A DNA stretch of 5,424 nt from contig CAYVZE010000123.1 of NCBI GenBank assembly GCA_964455685.1, positions 1 through 5,424 on the forward strand, written 5' to 3'. The DNA is from ZC4RG30 sp964455685. GTDB lineage: Bacteria > Pseudomonadota > Gammaproteobacteria > Steroidobacterales > Steroidobacteraceae. This document shows positions 1-5,424 of the stretch, in pieces; positions within the stretch are counted from its first letter, which is position 1, and every line of letters starts with the position of its first letter. The notes beneath the pieces are model-generated. The model saw only the letters and a list, made by a program, of their open reading frames with translations, did not search any database and was not told where the DNA came from. The translations under genes were made by a program, and so were the position numbers.

Positions 1-599
1 TCCATGCACTCGGAGATGACGCGCAGCACCTCGGCGAGGTTGCGGCAGTCGAGCTTCTCCATCATCCGCGCCTTGTACACCTCGACGGTGCGCGGGCTGA
101 TGCCCAGCTCCGCCGCGATGTGCCGGTTCTGCAGACCCTGCGCGAACAACCGCGCCACGTCGCGCTCGCGCGGGGTCAGCCGCTCGAAGCGCCCGCGGGA
201 GGCCTGCCGCGCCGCCTCCACCCTGTGGCTGGCCGCATCGTGCGCGATGGCATTGCGCAGCACGTCCACCAGCACGTCGTCATCCACCGGCTTCTCGATG
301 AAGTCGTAGGCGCCGTTCTTCATCGCCTCGCGGGTGGTGGTCACGTCGCCATGCGCGGTGAGGATCACCACCGGCAGCGAGTAGCCGCGCGCAACCACCT
401 CGCGCTGCAGCTCCAGGCCGCTCATGCCGGGCATGCGCAGGTCGGTCAGCAGCACGCCGCGCCAGTCGGGGCGGTAGGTCTCCAGGAAGGTCTCGGCGCT
501 GGCGAACACCTGCGACACAAAGCCCTTCAGCGACAGCAGCAGCGAGATGGCGTCGCGGACCGACGCGTCGTCATCGACGAAGTAGACGGTGGGTTTCAT
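1..599 (-). CDS. FixJ/NarL-type response regulator (C-terminus cut by window edge)
   Basis: DNA-binding response regulator, expected to be phosphorylated by the kinase encoded just upstream and to act on transcription in the cytoplasm. The 199 residues present comprise a receiver domain (about 1-120) and a LuxR-type helix-turn-helix domain (about 138-199). Receiver landmarks are the acidic cluster D9-D10-D11, phospho-acceptor D53 (in TDLRMPGMSG), T81 and K103 (EKP). The output domain carries LTPRERDVARLFAQG, then IAAELGISPRTVEVYKARMMEKL, typical of the FixJ/TtrR/TodT group. FixJ proteins are about 200-210 residues, so only a few C-terminal residues are missing. The ATG lies 10 bases after the kinase stop codon and has no clear Shine-Dalgarno sequence, which suggests translational coupling. 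Family assignment is firm; target genes are not visible from the protein. The adjacent quinoprotein operon is the obvious candidate. Confidence 0.95.
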   Translation of the reverse strand, partial: MKPTVYFVDDDASVRDAISLLLSLKGFVSQVFASAETFLETYRPDWRGVLLTDLRMPGMSGLELQREVVARGYSLPVVILTAHGDVTTTREAMKNGAYDFIEKPVDDDVLVDVLRNAIAHDAASHRVEAARQASRGRFERLTPRERDVARLFAQGLQNRHIAAELGISPRTVEVYKARMMEKLDCRNLAEVLRVISECM

Positions 600-609
600 G
601 GGGCCGATT

Positions 610-2181
610 CTACTGGAATGTGGGGCAGCGCATTTCGAAGCAGGCGCCGCCCAGCCGCTCGCTGGGCCGGTACGTCAGCTCGCCGCCCTGTGCGCGCAGC
701 AGGTTGCGGCTGATGGCCAGCCCCAGCCCCATGCCATCGGCCTTGGTGGTGTTGAAGGGCTCGAAGATCTGCGGCAGCACTTCCTCGGCCACGCCCGGCC
801 CGGAGTCGTGCACTGCCAGGCGCACCTCCCCCTCCCCGGCACGCGCCTCGATCAGCAGCTCGCGCCTGCCGCCCGCCGCCACCATGGCGTCGATGGCGTT
901 GGAGACCAGGTTGTGCAGCACCATCTCGACCTGGGTGCGGTCGGCGTCCACCGTCGGCAGCTGCGGCGCCAGCGACCTGCGCACGGTCACGCGCTGGCGG
1001 CGCAGGCGGGCCTCCAGCAGTTCCAGCACGGAGCCACAGCAGGCCGCCAGGTCGGCCGGCCCGCGCAGCGGCGTGCCGGTGCCCTGGTAGAAGTCGCGCA
1101 GGCGGCGCATCACCTCGGCGGCGCGGATGGCCTCGCGCGTGGCCTTCTCCAGCGTTTCCGCCAGCCGCGGGTCGCAGGGCGCCTGCGGTCCGGTCATGAT
1201 CCGCGAGGCCTGCAGGTAGGACACCAGCGCGGTGATCGGCTGGTTCAGCTCGTGCGTCAGCGACGAGGACATCTCGCCGGCCACCGCGAAACGCATCGCG
1301 CGCGCCAGCTGGCGGTCACGCTCCTGCAGCTCCAGCCGGGCACGCGCCCGCTCCGTCACCGCCACGCCGAGCAGCAGGCCGGTCACCACCAGCGTGGTAT
1401 TCAGCATCTGCAGGTCGAGCAGCGGCGTGCCCTGCGCCGTGCCGTGCAGGGCCAGCACCACGGCGACCTGGGTCACCACCGCCGCCAGCAGCGCGCCCAC
1501 GGCGCCCCAGCGCACCGCCACCCAGATCATGGGCAGGAACAAGGGATAGTAGCTGCGCTGGTCCTCGGTCATCTCGAACTGGAACAGCAGCATCACCGAC
1601 GCCACCACCACCGCGGCCTGCAGCAAAGCCAGCCCCAGGTTGCCGCGCAGGACGGCCAGTCCCTCGTGAAGGCGCGGCACAACCAGCAGCAGCGGCGAGA
1701 GCATCAGGATGCCGTTGACGTCTCCAATCCAGTAGCGCAGCACGCTGCCCATGGCCGATTCGGGCGGCAGGTGCCCCGCCAGCACGAAGCTGGCCACGTA
1801 GCCCACGGCGGCCACCAGCGAGGCTGCCACCGTCGCGGAGATGAAGCGCATCGCCGGCGCCAGCGAGAACAGCGCATCGCGGGCCAGCGCCGGTCCCCGC
1901 GATGCGGCCATGGCGCCGTAGGTGGCAGCGATGCACAGGGCGGCAGCCACGTGCGGCAACGAAACCGGCGAGGCGTCGCGCACCAGCACCTCGGCCAGGA
2001 AGGCGGCGACGGCCGTGAACGGCACGCCGCGCACGCCGGCCCACAGCAGGAAGGCGACGGTCAGGCCTGCCTGCGGGCTCCAAGGCGTGATGCCGAGCTG
2101 GAGCACCGGCTCCACGTAGGTGATGGCGTCCAGCACCCCATAGGCGAGGACATAGAGCAGCGACAGCAGCCAGCGCGTCAT
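610..2181 (-). CDS. MASE1-domain membrane sensor histidine kinase
   Basis: Sensor kinase of 523 residues; probable partner of the FixJ-like regulator that follows it. Residues 1 to about 275 form a multi-pass membrane region (about eight hydrophobic segments) resembling the MASE1 sensor domain: W34-S-P36-Q-A-G39 early, and the later block WIGDVNGILMLSPLLLV (151-167). A short helix rich in Glu, Arg and Gln (277-296) leads into the kinase core. The H-box contains H310 in LTHELNQPI, the ELNQP form common to FixL-like kinases. The ATPase domain has an N-box (N424, N428, D431), G1 box (D459-S-G-P-G463), F-box (F473, F476) and G2 box (G485, G487), all intact. No PAS or heme-binding domain is visible, so it is not a classical FixL. 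The ligand of MASE1 domains is generally unknown. The start is the first ATG before the first membrane segment; no strong ribosome-binding site precedes it. Confidence 0.93.
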   Translation of the reverse strand: MTRWLLSLLYVLAYGVLDAITYVEPVLQLGITPWSPQAGLTVAFLLWAGVRGVPFTAVAAFLAEVLVRDASPVSLPHVAAALCIAATYGAMAASRGPALARDALFSLAPAMRFISATVAASLVAAVGYVASFVLAGHLPPESAMGSVLRYWIGDVNGILMLSPLLLVVPRLHEGLAVLRGNLGLALLQAAVVVASVMLLFQFEMTEDQRSYYPLFLPMIWVAVRWGAVGALLAAVVTQVAVVLALHGTAQGTPLLDLQMLNTTLVVTGLLLGVAVTERARARLELQERDRQLARAMRFAVAGEMSSSLTHELNQPITALVSYLQASRIMTGPQAPCDPRLAETLEKATREAIRAAEVMRRLRDFYQGTGTPLRGPADLAACCGSVLELLEARLRRQRVTVRRSLAPQLPTVDADRTQVEMVLHNLVSNAIDAMVAAGGRRELLIEARAGEGEVRLAVHDSGPGVAEEVLPQIFEPFNTTKADGMGLGLAISRNLLRAQGGELTYRPSERLGGACFEMRCPTFQ

Positions 2182-2210
2182 GCCCCGACGCCCGCCGCCG
2201 GAACGGGGCC

Positions 2211-2264
2211 GATCCGCGGAGAACCTCCGCCGGGATCGAGTTCGCCCGGCGCAGGCTCGATCCC
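2211..2264 (-). promoter_or_regulatory. Two overlapping, mutually exclusive hairpins between lipoprotein and kinase genes
   Basis: The 93-base gap between the SnoaL-like gene and the kinase holds two inverted repeats. The first pairs GGGATCGAG (2232-2240) with CTCGATCCC (2256-2264), a perfect 9-bp stem with a 15-base loop. The second pairs GATCC plus GCGGAG (2211-2221) with CTCCGC (2225-2230) plus GGATC (2233-2237), a 6+5-bp stem with a 3-base loop and a 2-base bulge. Bases 2233-2237 belong to both stems, so a transcript can form only one of them. No T-tract follows on the minus strand, so neither is a standard intrinsic terminator. The pair may attenuate or process the transcript between the enzyme and regulator genes, or one may be a protein-binding site. 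The repeats are seen directly; the function is inference. Confidence 0.4.
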
Positions 2265-2274
2265 TGCCACCCCG

Positions 2275-2781
2275 TCAGTCCTGCGCCGCGACGTTGCGCA
2301 CTTTGAACAGCCACTGGCCGTTCACGCGCACCACCTCATCGCGCGACACGCCCACCGCGCCCACGCGCGGCGGACTGCCCGGGAACGCGGTGAGCCAGTA
2401 GGCATGCACCAGCGCGGAATCCGGCCCGGTGAACTCGATCCGGTGGTTGGCCACCATGTGCAACGTGCCGCCCGGCGGCTCGCCCTTCGCGGCACGCTCG
2501 GCGCGTGAAGCAGCGAGGTCCGCGACGAACTTGTGCAGGGCCTCGCGTCCCTCGATGCGCATGGTGCCGGCATCGAACACGCCATCCTCGGTGTACACCG
2601 CGGCATAGCCGTCGGCATCAGCGGTGTCGAGGGTGCGCGCATAGCGCCACATCAGCTCCTCGATCTGCCAGCGGTCCACGGCCTGCGCCGCGGTCACCGG
2701 ATCGATGCCGCCATCGGGCTTCGCCGTGCAGGCCGACAGCGCGGCGGCTGCCGCCGCGGCCAGGATGATTCGTGCCTTCAT
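2275..2781 (-). CDS. SnoaL-like (NTF2-fold) lipoprotein of unknown substrate
   Basis: Protein of 168 residues with a lipoprotein signal peptide: positive start (K2, R4), an alanine-rich core and the lipobox L15-S-A-C18. Position +2 after the cysteine is Thr, which favours outer-membrane sorting. The rest resembles the SnoaL_4 branch of the NTF2-like superfamily: IEELMWRYARTLDTADADG (40-58), YTEDGVFD (63-70), then LHMVANHRIEF (107-117) and a closing GQWLFKVRNV strand (155-164). D52, D55, H108 and N112 occupy positions that tend to be conserved in this group, which includes dehydratases, isomerases and ring-hydroxylating dioxygenase small subunits. The substrate cannot be read from sequence. 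The ATG at 2781 is chosen because GGGAGG lies just upstream and the signal peptide begins there; the frame is open further upstream only as an overlap with the dehydrogenase. It lies 44 bases downstream of the dehydrogenase and is probably cotranscribed. Confidence 0.85.
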   Translation of the reverse strand: MKARIILAAAAAAALSACTAKPDGGIDPVTAAQAVDRWQIEELMWRYARTLDTADADGYAAVYTEDGVFDAGTMRIEGREALHKFVADLAASRAERAAKGEPPGGTLHMVANHRIEFTGPDSALVHAYWLTAFPGSPPRVGAVGVSRDEVVRVNGQWLFKVRNVAAQD

Positions 2782-2825
2782 GTCTCCCTCCCGTTCTTCA
2801 GCCGCCACGATGCCGGTCCGCCCGA

Positions 2826-4973
2826 CTACTGCGGATGGATCTGGGCGCCGGCGATGTGGTCCTGGTAGTCCTCGTTGGCGCGCGCGATGAGGTAGGCGTT
2901 CAGCGCCTCCACGTCGGCATCCGAGAGGATGTCGCGGAAGGGCTGCATGCCTTTCTCGCGCAGCTCCGGCGTGCTCTCCAGCACGATGGTGGCGAACCGG
3001 CTGCGCGTCTCGGGCGTCATCCAGCGCAGGTCCTTCAGGCCGCCGATGGCGTTCTCGCCATGGCAGCGCGAGCAGGTCTCGCCGAAGATGCGCCGGCCCT
3101 CGCGCACCTGCGCCTCGGAGGCGCGCAGCGGCGGCGGCGCCGGGATCTGCGGCGGCGGCGGCATGGGCGGCAGCGCCACGCCCTTCGCGTCGAGCTTGAA
3201 CACCAGCAGCCGGCCCGGGCCGAAGCGCACCGGCGGGTTCTCGCGCGCCAGGCCCGCCACCGGCGATCCGCCCCAGCCCACGTTCACGGCAATGTACTGC
3301 TCGCCATTGGCCATGAAGGTCATCGGGCCGGCGATGGCCACGGTCTGGGTGTCCATCTCCCACAGTTTCGTGCCGTCGGTGGCCTTGTAGATGGCCAGCG
3401 TGCGGTCGATGGTGCCCTGGACCAGCAGGTTGCCCGCCGTGGTCAGCACGCCGCCGGAGCCCGGGTACTTGTACGGCACGCGGAAGGCCTCGCTCTGCGT
3501 CACCGGGTTCCACGCCAGCAGGTAGCCCTTCTCGCGGCTGTCGGCGATGCGCTGCAGCTCGCGGCGGCGCTCGGGGTCCGCCGTGAACGAGTTGCCGGTG
3601 TTGGAGCGGAAGGGCACGAAGCGGAATTCCTCGTCCTTCACCCGCGCCTGCACCACCCACTGCTCCTGCGCCGGGAAGTACACCAGCCCGGTCAGCGGCG
3701 AGTAGGACATGGGATGCCAGCTGTGCGCGGCCATCCAGGTCGGCGTCATCAGCTGCGGCGTCTCGGTGACATAGGAAGCCGGATTGACGATGGGCCGCCC
3801 GGTCTTCATGTCGATCTCGGTGGCCCACAGGTTGGGCACGTAGGTCTTCGCCGAGATCAGCTCGCCGGTGGCGCGGTCGAGCACGTAGAAGAAGCCGTTC
3901 TTCGGCGCCTGCATGATCACCTGGCGCTTGCGTCCCTCGATCTCCAGGTCCGCCAGCACCATCGGCTGCGTGCAGGTGAAGTCCCACTGCTCCTCGGGGA
4001 CCATCTGGTAGTGCCACACGTACTCGCCGGTGTCACCGCGCACCGCGATGATGGAGCACAGGAACAGGTTGTCGCCGCCGCCCGGCGAGCGGAAGTGCTG
4101 GATGTGCGGCGAGCCGTTGCCGGTGCCGATGTACACCAGGTTCAGCTGGGGGTCGTAGGCGAAGGAGTCCCAAGCGGTGCCGCCGCCGCCGTACTTCCAC
4201 CACTCCCCGTTCCAGGTCTTCGTGGCCATCTCCATCACGCTGTCGGAGGCCTCCCCGTCCGGGCCGTCGGCGGGGTTGCCCGGCACGGTGTAGAAGCGCC
4301 ACAGCTTGTTGCCGGTCTCGGCGTCGTAGGCGGTCACGTAGCCACGCACGCCGTAGTCGGCACCGCCATTGCCGATCACCACGCGGCCGTCGTACACGCG
4401 CGGCGCGCCGGTGATGGAGTAGGGCTGGGAGGGATCGATGGTCTGCACCGACCACAGCTCGCGGCCCTCGCGCGCATCCACCGCGATCAGGCGGCCGTCG
4501 AGCGCGGCCACATACACCTTGCCGTTCCAGATGGCGATGCCGCGCGAGGTCGGGCCGCAGCAGGCCAGTCGCGCCCACTGCCGGTCCACCTTCGGGTCAT
4601 AGGTCCAGAGCTTCCTGCCGGTGGTGGCCTCGTAGGCCGTGACCACGTTCCACACCGAGGCGTTGTAAAGCACGCCGTCGACGAACAGCGGCGTGGCCTG
4701 CACGCCGCGGTAGGTGTTCAGGTCGTCGTACCAGGCCAGGCCGAGGCGCGAGACGTTGTCCTCGTTGATCTGGGTAAGCGGCGAGAAGCGCTGCTCGTCC
4801 CAGGTACGGCTGTAGGACATCCACTGGCCGTCGGTGCTGTCCGCCGCCGCGGCCTGGCGCATGCGCGCGCCGTCCACCGCGGCGACCGCGGGTTCCGGGG
4901 CCCTCTTCGAACAAGCGGCCAGCAACAGTCCTGCCGCCAGCACGGCGCCCGCAATGCCCGCAATCCTCTTCAT
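2826..4973 (-). CDS. PQQ-dependent quinohemoprotein alcohol dehydrogenase, predicted lipoprotein
   Basis: Periplasmic type II quinohemoprotein alcohol dehydrogenase, 715 residues, about the family's normal length. It should oxidise an alcohol with PQQ and pass electrons through its own heme c to the respiratory chain. Domains: signal peptide with lipobox L18-A-A-C21; eight-bladed PQQ propeller (about 45-595); proline-rich linker (601-616); cytochrome c domain (about 620-705) with C634-S-R-C637-H638 and likely axial ligand M676 (KGM). Active-site landmarks: vicinal C138-C139, W268 (GGGGTAWDS), N286 (GTGNGSP), catalytic D331 (QWDFT) and K358 (APKNGFF). The residue two after D331 is Thr, not the Asp typical of lanthanide enzymes, so calcium is expected. 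D206 replaces the usual calcium-ligand Glu (GGADYGVRG). C306 and C334 are unusual extra cysteines. The ATG at 4973 is favoured over the ATG at 5006 by GGGGGAGAG just upstream and by signal-peptide geometry. Substrate is unknown. No PQQ synthesis genes are in the window. Confidence 0.95.
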   Translation of the reverse strand: MKRIAGIAGAVLAAGLLLAACSKRAPEPAVAAVDGARMRQAAAADSTDGQWMSYSRTWDEQRFSPLTQINEDNVSRLGLAWYDDLNTYRGVQATPLFVDGVLYNASVWNVVTAYEATTGRKLWTYDPKVDRQWARLACCGPTSRGIAIWNGKVYVAALDGRLIAVDAREGRELWSVQTIDPSQPYSITGAPRVYDGRVVIGNGGADYGVRGYVTAYDAETGNKLWRFYTVPGNPADGPDGEASDSVMEMATKTWNGEWWKYGGGGTAWDSFAYDPQLNLVYIGTGNGSPHIQHFRSPGGGDNLFLCSIIAVRGDTGEYVWHYQMVPEEQWDFTCTQPMVLADLEIEGRKRQVIMQAPKNGFFYVLDRATGELISAKTYVPNLWATEIDMKTGRPIVNPASYVTETPQLMTPTWMAAHSWHPMSYSPLTGLVYFPAQEQWVVQARVKDEEFRFVPFRSNTGNSFTADPERRRELQRIADSREKGYLLAWNPVTQSEAFRVPYKYPGSGGVLTTAGNLLVQGTIDRTLAIYKATDGTKLWEMDTQTVAIAGPMTFMANGEQYIAVNVGWGGSPVAGLARENPPVRFGPGRLLVFKLDAKGVALPPMPPPPQIPAPPPLRASEAQVREGRRIFGETCSRCHGENAIGGLKDLRWMTPETRSRFATIVLESTPELREKGMQPFRDILSDADVEALNAYLIARANEDYQDHIAGAQIHPQ
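3060..3074 (-). other. Heme c attachment motif CSRCH
   Basis: These codons encode C634-S-R-C637-H638 of the dehydrogenase, the single CxxCH motif in the protein. It sits after the proline-rich linker, as in type II quinohemoprotein alcohol dehydrogenases, and implies that covalent heme attachment by a cytochrome c maturation system takes place outside the cytoplasm. Confidence 0.95.
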
Positions 4974-5126
4974 GCTCTCCCCCGGGATCCCCGTCAGTCG
5001 TGGCATGCGATGTTACTGGCGCGGCCGGCGCCGGGCCACCTGGGAAGGCCGCGCGAACAGCAGCGCCGCTTCGCGAAGGGGATGCCGCCGCCAGCCGTGC
5101 AGCCGGGACCGCCGACTCGCCTTTCA

Positions 5127-5145
5127 CCTTCCTGGATCAGGAGGG
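5127..5145. promoter_or_regulatory. Near-perfect inverted repeat, candidate operator
   Basis: The arm CCTTCCTG (5127-5134) and the arm CAGGAGGG (5138-5145) are complementary at seven of eight positions, the other being a G-T pair, around a 3-base centre GAT. It lies beside the A/T-rich island of the divergent intergenic region, just downstream of the candidate minus-strand promoter. It could be a dimeric regulator site or a 5' leader hairpin. There is no second copy in the window to support an operator role. Confidence 0.3.
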
Positions 5146-5150
5146 GCCGG

Positions 5151-5178
5151 ATATTGAGCTTTCTTGTCTTTCCAGCAA
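5151..5178 (-). promoter_or_regulatory. Candidate promoter of the dehydrogenase operon
   Basis: On the minus strand TTGCTG (5178-5173) and CAATAT (5156-5151) are separated by 16 bases. Each matches the sigma-70 hexamer at only three of six positions, so the call rests mainly on the local A/T richness in otherwise G+C-rich DNA and on the position upstream of the operon. A start near 5144 would give a leader of roughly 170 bases. If the operon needs an activator, a weak promoter of this kind would be expected. Confidence 0.25.
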
Positions 5179-5210
5179 GTCCGAGAATGACCCCGGCAAT
5201 GTCACGGACC

Positions 5211-5215
5211 AGGAG
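5211..5215 (+). promoter_or_regulatory. Ribosome-binding site of the pirin gene
   Basis: AGGAG lies five bases before the ATG at 5221. It fixes the start of the truncated gene, and the reading frame begins with the usual pirin N-terminus. Confidence 0.75.
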
Positions 5216-5220
5216 TCCCC

Positions 5221-5424
5221 ATGCTGGAAATCCGCCGGGGCGAGGATCGAGGCCACGCCGACCACGGCTGGCTCGACAGCCGCCACAGCTTCTCCTTCGC
5301 CCACTACCACGATCCCCGCCACATGCAGTTCGGCGTGCTGCGGGTGATCAACGAAGACCGGGTGGCGCCGGGCGCGGGGTTCGGCACCCACCCTCACCGG
5401 GACATGGAGATCATCAGCTACGTG
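5221..5424 (+). CDS. Pirin family protein (YhhW-like bicupin), N-terminal part
   Basis: The first 68 codons of a pirin-family protein, running off the right edge; full-length relatives are about 230-290 residues. Visible signatures are the start MLEIRRGEDRGH, then GWLDSRHSFSFAHYHDP (16-32), FGVLRVINEDRVAPG (37-51) and the metal-binding segment GFGTHPHRDMEIISYV (53-68). H57 and H59 match the first two metal ligands of the N-terminal cupin in Escherichia coli YhhW; the remaining His and Glu ligands lie beyond the window. YhhW-type proteins are cytosolic and can show quercetin 2,3-dioxygenase activity in vitro, but their physiological role is mostly unclear. The gene is divergent from the dehydrogenase operon and may share its control region; a functional link is not shown. 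Confidence 0.93.
   Translation, partial: MLEIRRGEDRGHADHGWLDSRHSFSFAHYHDPRHMQFGVLRVINEDRVAPGAGFGTHPHRDMEIISYV

Larger units (their letters stand above)
4974..5220. other. Divergent intergenic control region
   Basis: These 247 bases separate the minus-strand dehydrogenase operon from the plus-strand pirin gene, and I see no convincing gene in them. The half nearest the dehydrogenase (4974-5120) is very G+C rich and includes the palindrome GGGATCCC (4984-4991) next to the dehydrogenase ribosome-binding site. The half nearest pirin holds a distinctly A/T-richer island (5151-5190) and an inverted repeat (5127-5145). This is the only visible place for promoters of both units, so regulator binding is expected here. 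The frames that cross it have no family-like sequence and run out of phase into the flanking genes. Confidence 0.7.

Noticed and set aside
610..2181. Possibility that the kinase is a FixL-type oxygen sensor
   Set aside because: There is no PAS domain or heme-binding region. The sensory part is entirely multi-pass membrane sequence resembling MASE1; only the ELNQP H-box is FixL-like.
2270..2280. 11-base repeat CCCCGTCAGTC, also at 4989-4999, near two gene boundaries
   Set aside because: A few 11-base matches are expected by chance in a window of this size, more so in skewed composition. The two copies sit in different contexts (a stop codon and a leader).
589..2508. A 639-codon open frame on the plus strand opposite the kinase gene
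   Set aside because: Its translation is a low-complexity run of His, Gln, Arg, Ala and Gly typical of the antisense of G+C-rich genes, has no family-like motif, and overlaps three genes with complete domains on the other strand.
2782..4017. Upstream extension of the SnoaL-like frame into the dehydrogenase gene
   Set aside because: The extension is out of phase with the dehydrogenase and its translation lacks recognisable sequence. The start at 2781 has a good ribosome-binding site and a clear lipoprotein signal.
2826..4973. Possibility that the dehydrogenase is a lanthanide-dependent (XoxF or PedH-like) enzyme
   Set aside because: The diagnostic second Asp, two residues after the catalytic Asp, is Thr333 here, and the heme c domain places it in the type II quinohemoprotein group.
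4597..5127. Minus-strand open frame crossing from the intergenic region into the dehydrogenase gene
   Set aside because: Ala/Arg/Gly/Pro-rich translation with no motif. It continues out of phase through the dehydrogenase signal peptide and first blades, so it is a G+C-rich shadow frame.
5193..5212. Possible sigma-54 promoter on the minus strand (TGG ... TTGC)
   Set aside because: The GG and GC pairs are 11 bases apart instead of the strict 10, the surrounding consensus is poor, and no sigma-54 activator is encoded here (the regulator is FixJ/NarL type).

Overview
The window is G+C-rich DNA (roughly two thirds or more G+C by eye) with strongly G/C-ending codons. The proteins present suggest an aerobic, PQQ-using Gram-negative proteobacterium: two exported proteins with lipoprotein signals, a heme c quinoprotein and a FixJ-type two-component pair. 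I cannot fix the genus; a gamma- or betaproteobacterium is my guess.

Layout, read on the minus strand from right to left. After a non-coding region of about 250 bases (4974-5220) comes a quinohemoprotein alcohol dehydrogenase with a lipoprotein signal (2826-4973). Next are a small SnoaL/NTF2-fold lipoprotein (2275-2781), a MASE1-type membrane histidine kinase (610-2181) and a FixJ-family response regulator (599 to the left edge, lacking only its last few residues). Gaps are 44, 93 and 10 bases, so the four genes look like one transcription unit. On the plus strand a pirin-family gene starts at 5221 and runs off the right edge.

A plausible reading is a self-contained module. The sensor kinase and FixJ-like regulator respond to a signal and control periplasmic oxidation of an alcohol by the PQQ/heme c enzyme, and the SnoaL-like lipoprotein may act on the substrate or product on the same membrane face. 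Control of quinoprotein alcohol dehydrogenases by nearby two-component systems is known from Pseudomonas (exa and ped systems). Its application here is inference.

The points most worth checking are: the lipoprotein signal on both exported proteins; an Asp where this enzyme family normally has the calcium-binding Glu; two extra cysteines flanking the catalytic Asp region; a pair of overlapping, mutually exclusive hairpins between the lipoprotein gene and the kinase; and an A/T-rich island with a near-perfect inverted repeat in the divergent intergenic region. No mobile element, RNA gene or CRISPR array was seen.
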